14,799 bases of DNA, from NCBI GenBank assembly GCA_023481025.1, contig JAMCWV010000270.1, positions 1 through 14,799 of the forward strand. The letters are read 5' to 3'. The notes under the pieces were generated by a model, which saw only the letters and a program-made list of their open reading frames with translations, did no database searches and was not told the DNA's origin. Positions within the stretch are counted from its first letter, which is position 1; each line of letters starts with the position of its first letter. A program made the translations under genes and the position numbers. The stretch is from Gammaproteobacteria bacterium. Its GTDB lineage: Bacteria; Pseudomonadota; Gammaproteobacteria; Enterobacterales; Alteromonadaceae. Of the stretch, positions 1-6,624 are shown piece after piece.

Positions 1-843
1 GATGACAATATTGGTTGCCAACACAACTTTGCGCAGACCTTGCTGCTGTTGTTCAGGCGCCAGCGGTTGTAACACTCGCCGTTGCTCACGCAGCGGCAAG
101 CCGCCATATAATGGCATCACCACCACACCGGGTTCATTGGCGAGTTCACCGGCTAAACGCCGAATTTCCCGCTGCCCGGGCAAGAACACAAGAACGCCAT
201 GTTCAGCCAACTGCAGGCCTTCGCGAACCGCAGGTAATAAAGCTTGTTGCCAGTCTTGTAGCCGTGCTGTCGGCCGGTATTGAGTTTGAATCGGGAACTG
301 CCGTCCTTCGCTGGTAAAACTTTGCGTAGGCTGGCCACTTTGCTCAAGCCAGGTGCACAAAGTCTCAGCTGGCAGGGTCGCCGACATAATCAGCACCTGC
401 AGGTCAGCGCGTAGCTCTTTTGTTTCAAGGGTTAAGGCCAGCCCCAGATCCGCATGTAAGTTACGCTCGTGAAACTCATCAAAGATAACTGTAGCGACTG
501 TAGTCAGTTCTGGATCCGCTTGAATCATGCGGGTAAAAAGCCCGTCCGTGACCACTAAAAGGCGGGTTTTTGCGCTGGCTTTGCGCTCTTGTCGCACCCA
601 GTAGCCCACTTGCTCACCGACTTGTTCACCTAGTTGCTCAGCAAGATAATGGGCTATGTTTAACGCGGCAACGCGCCGTGGTTGCACGAGAATGATCTGT
701 TGCGGGTGCTTAGTGCCAAGTTCAGGTTGCTGCTGCAATAAGTATAAAGGTAAGACGGTCGACTTACCGGCCCCGGGCGGAGCCTGTAAGACGACCACTG
801 CGTTATGAAGTGCTGCGGCAACTGCCGCTAAGATGTTTTGCAC
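1..843 (-). CDS. hrpB: ATP-dependent helicase HrpB, N-terminal part (3' end outside window)
   Basis: The frame is open for 281 codons and runs off the left edge. Helicase motifs appear in family order, numbered from the GTG: motif I QAPPGAGKST (about 20-29), Ia QPRRVAA, the segment VTDGLFTRMIQ (98-108), motif II DEFHER (122-127), motif III SAT (154-156), then FLPGQRE and the start of motif V, ATNI. The DEFH box and the order match HrpB, a DEAH/RHA-type superfamily 2 helicase whose physiological role is poorly defined. An in-frame TGA at 859-861 leaves GTG at 841-843 as the only usual start. Its Shine-Dalgarno candidate GAGG lies about 13 nt upstream, which is rather far. HrpB proteins normally have a few extra residues ending in LPV or LPI before this point; here the untranslated codons read SPV. 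The gene lies 50 bp downstream of pepB on the same strand. In E. coli hrpB is also close to sfsA and dksA. Identity is secure; the start is less so. Confidence 0.93.
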   Translation of the reverse strand, partial: MQNILAAVAAALHNAVVVLQAPPGAGKSTVLPLYLLQQQPELGTKHPQQIILVQPRRVAALNIAHYLAEQLGEQVGEQVGYWVRQERKASAKTRLLVVTDGLFTRMIQADPELTTVATVIFDEFHERNLHADLGLALTLETKELRADLQVLIMSATLPAETLCTWLEQSGQPTQSFTSEGRQFPIQTQYRPTARLQDWQQALLPAVREGLQLAEHGVLVFLPGQREIRRLAGELANEPGVVVMPLYGGLPLREQRRVLQPLAPEQQQQGLRKVVLATNIVI

Positions 844-861
844 AGGTGACCAGCGACCTCA

Positions 862-886
862 AAAACAATGCAATTAAAACAATGCA
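862..886. repeat. Short direct repeat in the pepB-hrpB gap
   Basis: The 11-mer AAAACAATGCA occurs at 862-872 and again at 876-886, separated by ATT, giving a 14-bp period. It fills roughly half of the 50-bp space between the pepB stop codon and the hrpB start. No function is assigned. It could be a duplication scar or part of the hrpB leader. Confidence 0.6.
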
Positions 887-893
887 CTTGCGA

Positions 894-2186
894 CTAGCTT
901 GCTGCTTGCATCAAGGCCGCAATATTCCGAATCCCTAAGCCCGTTGCACCGGCCGCCCACAAGCCGTTGGCATTGTTCTGATAAGCGCCCGCAAGGTCAA
1001 AATGGACCCAACCTTGGCCTTTATTTGGGGCAAAGCGTAACAAGAAACCAGACGCATTGCTTGCGCCACCTGAGCCGCCGCCTTTAATCGGCTTACTGTT
1101 CGCGGTATCGGCAAACGCAGAAGGACAGTTCTCTTGATGCCAATGCGCCAAAGGTAAGCGCCATAATGGCTCTGCGGTGGCGCTTGCAGCTTGCAAGGCT
1201 TCAGCGGCAAAGGCGTCGTCAACCGCAAACAGTGCATTGTATTCGGTACCAACCGCCACTTGCGCGGCGCCAGTCAGGGTAGCGGCGTCAATAATGCGCT
1301 TCGCACCTAACTCACCGGCTCGGAGTAAGCCGTCGGCCAAGACAATCCGACCTTCTGCATCGGTATTGACGATTTCAACGGTGGTGCCATTTTTGTAAGT
1401 GATAATGTCGCCATTTTTGTATGCCGTGCCGTCAATCATGTTTTCCGCACAGCACAGCAGGAGGCTAACACGCTTGTTTAAACCTTGCTTGATAGCCAAT
1501 AATAATGCGCCAGCAACGGTTGCGGCACCACCCATGTCGCATTTCATGGCGACCATGCCTTCGTTACTTTTAATGCTATAACCACCAGTATCAAAGGTAA
1601 TGCCTTTGCCAATGAGGGCAAAATCGACCGCCGCATTCGCGTCGCCCGTTGGGTTGAAGTCTAACTCGAGTAACGCTGGGGCGCGCTTGCTAGCACGGCC
1701 GACGGTATGGATACCAAAACGCTCTTCTGCTAACAGTTGGTCACCGGCCACCACACGCGCTTGAATATGTTCAGGTGCCGCGTCTTTCAATTTTTCAATA
1801 ACACGTTCGCAAAGCGACTCTGGATAAATTTCCGATGACGGTAAATTGATTAGCTCCCGGCTCCAACGCACAACTTCAGTAATTTGCTCAAGCTCAGCTT
1901 TGCTTTCGCCTTGAAACATCACAGTGTTGGTATTTTTGGTGTCGGTGAAGCCTTGGCTTAATGCCCACTGGCGATCGCGAGTCCAACCGTCGCCGGTCGG
2001 TTCAATGCTGGTAATACCGAGTTGGTCTAATTTGCGACCTGCCTTTTGAATGCTCCGTAACAACAGGTCTTCTTGTGCCATTAAAACAATGTGCATACCG
2101 GTGTCGGTCAAATAACACTGGCTGTTCCCTTTGTATTGGGCTGGGGCTGGAGTTTCGGTGAAACGAACTTGTACTGCGCTGGACAT
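894..2186 (-). CDS. pepB: Peptidase B (M17 leucyl aminopeptidase family)
   Basis: Cytosolic aminopeptidase of family M17 that removes N-terminal residues from peptides using two divalent metal ions. The C-terminal catalytic domain carries the family signature. Likely metal ligands, numbered from the chosen ATG, are K194 and D199 in [11 protein letters not shown]217 in CDMGG, and D276/E278 in NTDAEGR. The protein is 430 aa, close to E. coli PepB (427 aa) and shorter than PepA (about 500 aa). The N-terminal domain, with RKLDQLGI and later [11 protein letters not shown], also resembles PepB. A GTG at 2201 would add five residues. I prefer ATG at 2186 because GGAG lies 9 nt upstream of it, inside that extension. 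The gene is divergent from sfsA with a 72-bp gap and is followed by hrpB. A place beside sfsA and dksA is not the E. coli arrangement. Confidence 0.93.
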   Translation of the reverse strand: MSSAVQVRFTETPAPAQYKGNSQCYLTDTGMHIVLMAQEDLLLRSIQKAGRKLDQLGITSIEPTGDGWTRDRQWALSQGFTDTKNTNTVMFQGESKAELEQITEVVRWSRELINLPSSEIYPESLCERVIEKLKDAAPEHIQARVVAGDQLLAEERFGIHTVGRASKRAPALLELDFNPTGDANAAVDFALIGKGITFDTGGYSIKSNEGMVAMKCDMGGAATVAGALLLAIKQGLNKRVSLLLCCAENMIDGTAYKNGDIITYKNGTTVEIVNTDAEGRIVLADGLLRAGELGAKRIIDAATLTGAAQVAVGTEYNALFAVDDAFAAEALQAASATAEPLWRLPLAHWHQENCPSAFADTANSKPIKGGGSGGASNASGFLLRFAPNKGQGWVHFDLAGAYQNNANGLWAAGATGLGIRNIAALMQAAS

Positions 2187-2258
2187 AAGCTTGATCTCCA
2201 CGTATGTTGCCGGCTGTTAATAAAAGAACAATTCAATGTAAGGGAAAACGAGACCCCG

Positions 2259-3005
2259 ATGCAATTTAATCCACCATTGCAACGCGGCATTTTGCTTCGC
2301 CGCTATAAACGGTTCTTAGCCGATATCGAATTAAGTAACGGCGATCATATCACAATTCACTGCCCAAACACCGGAGCAATGACGGGGTGTGCCGAGCCTG
2401 GTAGCGAAGTTTGGTTTAGCACCAGCGATAATCCAAAACGCAAGTATCCGCATACCTGGGAACTCACCCATACCGCTGACGGTGCATGGATATGCGTCAA
2501 CACAGGACGCGCAAATCAACTGGTGGCTGACGCCGTGGACGCTGGCGAGATCGCCGAGTTAGCTGGGTATCCAACCTTGAAGCGCGAAGTAAAATACGCC
2601 GAGGACAGCCGCGTTGACCTGTTTTTGAGCGGCCACGACAGTAAACCTGACGCGTATGTTGAAGTGAAGTCGGTGACTTTGTATGACCCCGAACAGGCCC
2701 CAAGCTATGCAAGTTCTGACTCACAGCCGGATGGTTTTTTCCCCGATGCAGTATCAACCCGCGGGCATAAGCATTTACAGGCACTGGCGCGCACTGCGGC
2801 CAGCGGACAACGCGCAGTTTTGGTCTACGCAGTCTTGCATTCGCAGATCCAATCGGTCGCAACCGCAGTACATATTGACGCGACATATGCCAAGCTTGCT
2901 GAGCATGCGAAACAAGCAGGCGTTGAAATACTCCCTGTCTATTTTTCTATTTCAGCACTTGAAATCTCGCTACAGGCAACCCATTTAAGGAACGCTCTTT
3001 CCTGA
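2259..3005 (+). CDS. sfsA: SfsA family DNA-binding/sugar fermentation stimulation protein
   Basis: SfsA was named in E. coli because it stimulates maltose metabolism genes. Its biochemical role is still unclear; a DNA-binding and nuclease-like fold has been proposed. Family hallmarks are the start [23 protein letters not shown] (36-48), [16 protein letters not shown] (55-70), [20 protein letters not shown] (133-141) and [14 protein letters not shown]. The frame is open back to 2091, but that extension lies antisense to pepB and has no homology. The start at 2259 aligns with the usual family start MxFxPPLQRA. A weak AAGGGA sits 13 nt upstream. At 248 aa the protein is slightly longer than E. 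coli SfsA (234 aa). The extra length is mainly a polar loop at about 143-158. dksA follows on the same strand after 175 bp, as in E. coli. Confidence 0.93.
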   Translation: MQFNPPLQRGILLRRYKRFLADIELSNGDHITIHCPNTGAMTGCAEPGSEVWFSTSDNPKRKYPHTWELTHTADGAWICVNTGRANQLVADAVDAGEIAELAGYPTLKREVKYAEDSRVDLFLSGHDSKPDAYVEVKSVTLYDPEQAPSYASSDSQPDGFFPDAVSTRGHKHLQALARTAASGQRAVLVYAVLHSQIQSVATAVHIDATYAKLAEHAKQAGVEILPVYFSISALEISLQATHLRNALS

Positions 3006-3067
3006 AGTAAGCTAGGAAAATAGTTTAAGTATTCAATGACTTTGATGTCCGCTGAGCATGAAAAAGC

Positions 3068-3080
3068 GGTTAAAATTGCG
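3068..3080 (+). promoter_or_regulatory. Candidate dksA promoter P1: -10 with GC-rich discriminator
   Basis: GGTTAAAATTGCG contains a -10-like TAAAAT at 3071-3076, followed by the GC-rich stretch TGCGCCC. No good -35 is visible at 16-18 bp; an A-tract lies directly upstream. Thirteen identical bases occur again just before pcnB (4521-4533), which argues for a functional element. GC-rich discriminators are typical of promoters inhibited by DksA and ppGpp, so autoregulation is plausible but inferred. Confidence 0.45.
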
Positions 3081-3104
3081 CCCACTGGGGCAATCTGGTA
3101 TACA
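3076..3104 (+). promoter_or_regulatory. Candidate dksA promoter P2: extended -10
   Basis: TTGCGC (3076-3081) is a weak -35 (3 of 6). It lies 17 bp before TATACA (3099-3104), which is preceded by TG plus one base, giving an extended -10. The -35 overlaps the -10 of P1. The -10 sits inside a small inverted repeat, GGTAT-AC-ATACC (3097-3108). A T6 run follows at 3112-3117. This is a prediction from consensus only. Confidence 0.35.
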
Positions 3105-3180
3105 TACCCATCTTTTTTGTTAGGTAGGCTAATTGAACGCTGGTGAATTCAATAGAATTGCCTGCTGGAGGATAGAAAAT

Positions 3181-3636
3181 ATGACTGATGCGACTAAGGA
3201 AAGAAAAGCGCACGGCGTCCTGGCAATGGCCGAATTGGCGCCATACCAGGAGAAGGACGGCGAAGAATACATGAACGAAGAGCAACGTGCTCACTTCAAA
3301 CGTATTCTCGAAGCTTGGCGTGCTCAGTTGCGCGAAGAAGTTGACCGCACTGTGGGTCATCTAAAGGAAGAAGCATCAAACTATGCCGATCCAGTTGATC
3401 GCGCAGCGCAAGAAGAAGAGTTTGCGATTGAGTTACGCACACGCGATCGTGAGCGTAAATTAATCAAGAAAATTGAGAAGACACTTGAGCTAATTGAGCG
3501 CAACGACTTCGGTTATTGCGAGTCTTGCGGCATCGAGATTGGCATTCGTCGCCTCGAAGCACGCCCTACTGCCGACCTGTGTATCGACTGTAAGAGCCTC
3601 GCTGAAATCCGCGAAAAGCAAATGAAAGGCCATTAA
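3181..3636 (+). CDS. dksA: RNA polymerase-binding transcription factor DksA
   Basis: DksA inserts a coiled-coil into the RNA polymerase secondary channel and, with ppGpp, inhibits rRNA promoters and activates amino-acid biosynthesis promoters. The protein is 151 aa, the same length as E. coli DksA. Visible parts are the N-terminal segment with [15 protein letters not shown] (21-35), a charged coiled-coil with the tip [11 protein letters not shown] (D70 and D73, equivalent to E. coli D71 and D74), and a four-Cys zinc finger (C113, C116, C134, C137). Near-identity across the C-terminal half makes the call firm. The start at 3181 has GGAGG at 3167-3171 with 9-nt spacing. An in-frame ATG at 3133 would add 16 residues without homology. 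gluQ starts 6 nt after the stop. The upstream gap holds two candidate promoters and small hairpins. Confidence 0.98.
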   Translation: MTDATKERKAHGVLAMAELAPYQEKDGEEYMNEEQRAHFKRILEAWRAQLREEVDRTVGHLKEEASNYADPVDRAAQEEEFAIELRTRDRERKLIKKIEKTLELIERNDFGYCESCGIEIGIRRLEARPTADLCIDCKSLAEIREKQMKGH

Positions 3637-3642
3637 TGGTCT

Positions 3643-4521
3643 ATGCAGCAACCTGAACGTTATCGCGGGCGTTTTGCCCCGAGTCCTTCTGGTCCGCTGC
3701 ATGCCGGCTCATTGGTAGCTGCTCTTGGCAGCTACCTTGACGCCCGCGCACACCAAGGTGAATGGTTGTTGCGCATTGAAGACATTGACCCACCTCGCGA
3801 AATTCCCGGCGCTGCCGACACTATTCTCAGACAACTTGACGCCCATGGCCTGCATTGGGACGGCCCTGTTGTGTGGCAAAGCCAGCAGTCCGACCGTTAT
3901 CAAGCTGCTCTCGATGCCCTTGCAGCTGCTCAGCGTAGTTACTATTGTCAATGCACGCGTGCTCAAATAAAAGCGCGCGGTGACTATTATGACGGTCACT
4001 GCCGCAATCGCCAGTTAGGCCCAGACGGTACTGCTGTGCGACTAATTAATAGCGACCCTGTAACCGAGTTTGCCGACCGTTTTCATGGTCAAGTCACCAG
4101 TAATCCACACCAAGCCGCCGAGGATTTTCTATTGCGTCGGCGCGACCAGTTGTGGGCGTATCAACTGGCCGTCGTGTGCGACGACCGTGCTGCCGGCATT
4201 ACAGATATTGTCCGGGGTGAAGATCTTTTGCATGCGTCGGCATGGCAGCTCACTCTGTGGCAAGCATTCAATGCCATACACTTTGAAAATACTGATGTTT
4301 CCTTGCCGAAATTAGCCCATTTACCGCTCGTTCTTGATGCCAACGGCCGCAAACTCAGTAAACAGAATCATGCCCCAGAGTTGCCAAGCCAAACACCGTT
4401 GGCGAATTTACAACAAGCCGCCTTTGCACTTGGCTTGCCCGTTGCTGAAAGCGCGGATGCCACAAACATCGACGAATATCTCATCTGGGCAATAGATGCG
4501 TGGCGACAGTCGAAAAAGTAG
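3643..4521 (+). CDS. gluQ: Glutamyl-Q tRNA(Asp) synthetase
   Basis: GluQ-RS (YadB) is a class I synthetase paralogue of the GluRS catalytic core. It activates glutamate and attaches it to queuosine at the tRNA(Asp) wobble position. The HIGH-like motif is SPSGPLHAGS (14-23) and the KMSKS-like motif is KLSK (237-240). The zinc site C102, C104, Y116, C120 matches the C-x-C...Y-x3-C pattern of the E. coli enzyme. The anticodon-binding domain of true GluRS is absent and the length of 292 aa fits the family. The start lies 6 nt after the dksA stop. The only upstream purine run, AAAGG, is 14 nt away inside dksA, so translational coupling is likely. The dksA-gluQ linkage is conserved in E. coli and many gammaproteobacteria. 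Confidence 0.96.
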   Translation: MQQPERYRGRFAPSPSGPLHAGSLVAALGSYLDARAHQGEWLLRIEDIDPPREIPGAADTILRQLDAHGLHWDGPVVWQSQQSDRYQAALDALAAAQRSYYCQCTRAQIKARGDYYDGHCRNRQLGPDGTAVRLINSDPVTEFADRFHGQVTSNPHQAAEDFLLRRRDQLWAYQLAVVCDDRAAGITDIVRGEDLLHASAWQLTLWQAFNAIHFENTDVSLPKLAHLPLVLDANGRKLSKQNHAPELPSQTPLANLQQAAFALGLPVAESADATNIDEYLIWAIDAWRQSKK

Positions 4522-4533
4522 GTTAAAATTGCG
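4521..4533 (+). promoter_or_regulatory. Candidate pcnB promoter: -10 block shared with dksA
   Basis: GGTTAAAATTGCG begins on the last base of the gluQ stop codon and repeats the dksA block at 3068-3080 base for base. The -10 is TAAAAT (4524-4529). Upstream there is only a weak -35, such as GCGACA (4503-4508, 15-bp spacer) or TGGCGA (4501-4506, 17-bp spacer). A start about 7 bp past the -10 would leave a leader of roughly 25 nt before the ATT codon at 4560. Confidence 0.45.
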
Positions 4534-4547
4534 GCCATTCGATCATG

Positions 4548-4562
4548 AGGAGTTCAGCCATT
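4548..4562 (+). promoter_or_regulatory. Shine-Dalgarno and probable ATT start codon of pcnB
   Basis: AGGAG at 4548-4552 is followed by 7 nt and then ATT at 4560-4562, which is ideal spacing. The ATG at 4545, which a gene finder would choose, has no Shine-Dalgarno and lies directly upstream of this one. Aligning the following codons with E. coli PcnB places this ATT exactly on the E. coli start codon, which is known to be AUU. Confidence 0.6.
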
Positions 4563-6062
4563 ATTAATCGTCTCGCTAGGATTGCGAAGAAAGTACTTCC
4601 GTCCAGAAAACGTACCTCTCGCAGTGACGTTCCAGAGCATTCGCCAAAACAGCAAACCGCAGCCAGTGATGCACGTTCCGCACCACCGACAGCGTCTGCA
4701 CCTGCAAAACCAGCTAAAGGCAAACGCCAAGGCAAAAACGCCTTGCCGATTCGTATCCCCCGCTCTGAGCACCCAATTTCGCGTGAGCATATTTCCGACA
4801 ATGCCTTAAAAGTATTGTATCGGCTGCATAACGCTGGCTTTGATGCGTACCTAGTCGGCGGCTGTGTGCGTGACCTGTTGCTTGGTCTGCAACCGAAAGA
4901 CTTCGATGTTGCCACCAACGCCCAGCCGGAAGAAATTAAGAGTTTATTTAATAACTGTCGGCTGATTGGCCGCCGTTTCCGACTCGCGCATATTGTCTTT
5001 GGCCGCGACGTGATTGAAGTTGCAACGTTCCGTGGTCACCACAGTGACGAAGAAGGTTCTGGCGCCCAACGCTCGAAACAAAATGATGAAGGCATGCTCC
5101 TGCGTGACAACGTCTATGGCAGTATTGAAGAGGACGCTCAGCGCCGCGACTTTACCGTCAATGCGCTGTATTACTCGATCGCCGATTTTGCGATTTATGA
5201 TTACGCCAATGGCTTGGCCGATCTCAACCAAGGTTTATTGCGTTTAATTGGTGACCCTGAACAACGCTATCGCGAAGATCCGGTACGAATGCTGCGCGCT
5301 GTCCGTTTCGCCACGAAACTCGGCTTGCGCATCGAAGACGCCACACGCAAACCAATTAAGCCGTTATCGGGCTTACTCGACAATATCCCTGCCGCGCGCT
5401 TATTCGAGGAATTCTTAAAATTGTTCCTCCACCGTCGGGCGTTAGCGAATTTCGAGTACTTACTTGAGCTCAACTTATTTCAGTATCTCTTCCCAGTTTT
5501 GAAGAGCGCCCTGAAGAACCCAGAAAGCCTTGAGTACCAAATGGTGCGACAAGCATTTGTCGACACTGACGAGCGCCTCAATCAAGACAAAGGTGTGAAC
5601 CCTGCATATTTGTTTGCAGCAATTCTCTGGTACCCAGTGACCGCTCGCGCTGAAGAAATTATTTTAGAAAGTGGACTCACCGAGTACGACGCCTATCAAG
5701 TGGCGGCGGCCGATGCATTAAGCCGGCAATCACGCAGTATTTCGATTCCGAAGCGTTTTAGCCTACCGATGCGTGATATTTGGTTGTTACAGCTTCGCTT
5801 AAAGCAAACCCAACCGAAGCGCGCAATTCGTTTATTGTCACACCCGAAATTCCGTGCCGCTTATGACTTCTTGCTGCTCCGCGCCCGGATTGAAAACAAT
5901 GCGGAATTGAAACAGCTAGGTGCGTTTTGGACCGACTTCCAGCGCCAGTCGCCAGAAGTGACTCCAGCCCCTGCGCACAAACCAAGTGGGCCGCGCAAAA
6001 GCCGACCTCGGCGCGGACGAAACAGCTCGCGCCGACGTAAACCAGCGGCGAAAAAGGATTAA
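4560..6062 (+). CDS. pcnB: Poly(A) polymerase I
   Basis: PcnB adds 3' poly(A) tails to RNA, promoting decay by exonucleases and affecting plasmid copy number in E. coli. The nucleotidyltransferase head has LVGGCVRDLLLG (98-109) and the metal-binding pair D114/D116 in KDFDV, numbered from the ATT start, then NNCRLIGRRFRLAHIVFG and EVATFRGHH. RRDFTVNALYY and EDPVRMLRAVRFATKLG mark the neck and RNA-binding region. The C-terminal tail is strongly basic (RPRRGRNSSRRRKP), as in the family. At 500 aa it is longer than E. coli PcnB (about 465 aa), mainly because of an Ala/Pro/Lys-rich linker at about 25-60. The start is taken as ATT; ATG at 4545 is the conventional alternative and adds five residues. 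folK starts 9 nt after the stop. Confidence 0.93.
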   Translation: MINRLARIAKKVLPSRKRTSRSDVPEHSPKQQTAASDARSAPPTASAPAKPAKGKRQGKNALPIRIPRSEHPISREHISDNALKVLYRLHNAGFDAYLVGGCVRDLLLGLQPKDFDVATNAQPEEIKSLFNNCRLIGRRFRLAHIVFGRDVIEVATFRGHHSDEEGSGAQRSKQNDEGMLLRDNVYGSIEEDAQRRDFTVNALYYSIADFAIYDYANGLADLNQGLLRLIGDPEQRYREDPVRMLRAVRFATKLGLRIEDATRKPIKPLSGLLDNIPAARLFEEFLKLFLHRRALANFEYLLELNLFQYLFPVLKSALKNPESLEYQMVRQAFVDTDERLNQDKGVNPAYLFAAILWYPVTARAEEIILESGLTEYDAYQVAAADALSRQSRSISIPKRFSLPMRDIWLLQLRLKQTQPKRAIRLLSHPKFRAAYDFLLLRARIENNAELKQLGAFWTDFQRQSPEVTPAPAHKPSGPRKSRPRRGRNSSRRRKPAAKKD

Positions 6063-6071
6063 GCACCACCC

Positions 6072-6557
6072 ATGGCTGCTGTTCGCTGTTACATCGGTTT
6101 AGGCGCAAATCTTGACCAGCCACTGCAAACGCTTCAGCGAGCAGTGGCTGTTTTAAGTCGCGACCCAGCGCTGCACGACTGGCAGTGTTCGTCTCTGTAT
6201 CAAAGCAAGCCAATGGGCCCGCAAGATCAACCTGACTATGTGAATGCGGTCGCAACCTTCACCACCTCATTTTCGGCGGTGCAACTACTCGATTTTTTAC
6301 AAGACATCGAAAATCAGTTTGGTCGCGTACGCCAGCAACGCTGGGGTGCACGCACGCTGGATCTCGATATCTTGTTGTATGCAGACAGCGCCTTTCACAC
6401 TGAGCGTTTAACCGTGCCCCACCCCGGTATGCTCGAGCGAGAATTTGTACTGGTACCGCTTGCGGAAATCGCACCAAACTTAACCTTAAGCGCCGGACAA
6501 ACGGCCGCAGACGCTGCCGCACGGATTCCGTTAAACGGCTTATGCAAAGTGTTGTAA
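6072..6557 (+). CDS. folK: 2-amino-4-hydroxy-6-hydroxymethyldihydropteridine pyrophosphokinase
   Basis: HPPK transfers pyrophosphate from ATP to 6-hydroxymethyl-7,8-dihydropterin, the step before dihydropteroate synthase in folate synthesis. The protein is 161 aa (E. coli 159 aa). It has the N-terminal YIGLGANL (7-14) and the HPPK signature RWGARTLDLDILL (90-102), with the magnesium-binding Asp pair D96/D98. VPHPGMLEREFVLVPLAEIAP is the conserved C-terminal block. The ATG at 6072 follows the pcnB stop by 9 nt, and a modest AAGGA-like sequence sits at the end of pcnB. The short gap suggests co-transcription with pcnB, as in E. coli. Confidence 0.97.
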   Translation: MAAVRCYIGLGANLDQPLQTLQRAVAVLSRDPALHDWQCSSLYQSKPMGPQDQPDYVNAVATFTTSFSAVQLLDFLQDIENQFGRVRQQRWGARTLDLDILLYADSAFHTERLTVPHPGMLEREFVLVPLAEIAPNLTLSAGQTAADAAARIPLNGLCKVL

Positions 6558-6559
6558 GC

Positions 6560-6568
6560 TGCTATGAT
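6560..6568 (+). promoter_or_regulatory. Candidate panB promoter: extended -10
   Basis: TGCTATGAT is an extended -10: TG, one base, then TATGAT (5 of 6 to TATAAT). It starts 3 bp after the folK stop codon. No convincing -35 lies 16-18 bp upstream, which extended -10 promoters can tolerate. It would give a leader of about 50 nt before the panB ATG. Confidence 0.4.
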
Positions 6569-6624
6569 AAGCCCAGTCTAGTCGCTCGTTGAGCACTCAA
6601 TAAAACCCAACGCAGGAGTTAGTC

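Noticed and set aside
2..317. Plus-strand open frames of 93 and 100 codons at the left edge
   Set aside because: They are antisense to the hrpB helicase core, whose motifs are unambiguous.
1..861. Frameshifted or decayed hrpB
   Set aside because: The frame is open and motif-complete from the GTG to the window edge. Only the start is doubtful, so it was not called a pseudogene.
2091..2258. Upstream extension of the sfsA frame (56 codons)
   Set aside because: It overlaps the 5' end of pepB on the other strand, has no family resemblance, and the conserved SfsA start lies at 2259.
2497..2886. 129-codon minus-strand open frame
   Set aside because: It is antisense to sfsA and its composition is very Arg-rich, as expected from a shadow frame.
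3075..3117. Rho-independent terminator after sfsA
   Set aside because: The hairpin has a bulge and the T6 run begins 17 bp beyond it, so the geometry is wrong for an intrinsic terminator. A promoter or leader role fits better.
5758..6255. 165-codon minus-strand open frame
   Set aside because: It lies antisense to the pcnB 3' end and folK, both clear genes, and its product is Cys/Ala/Arg-rich without a recognisable domain.
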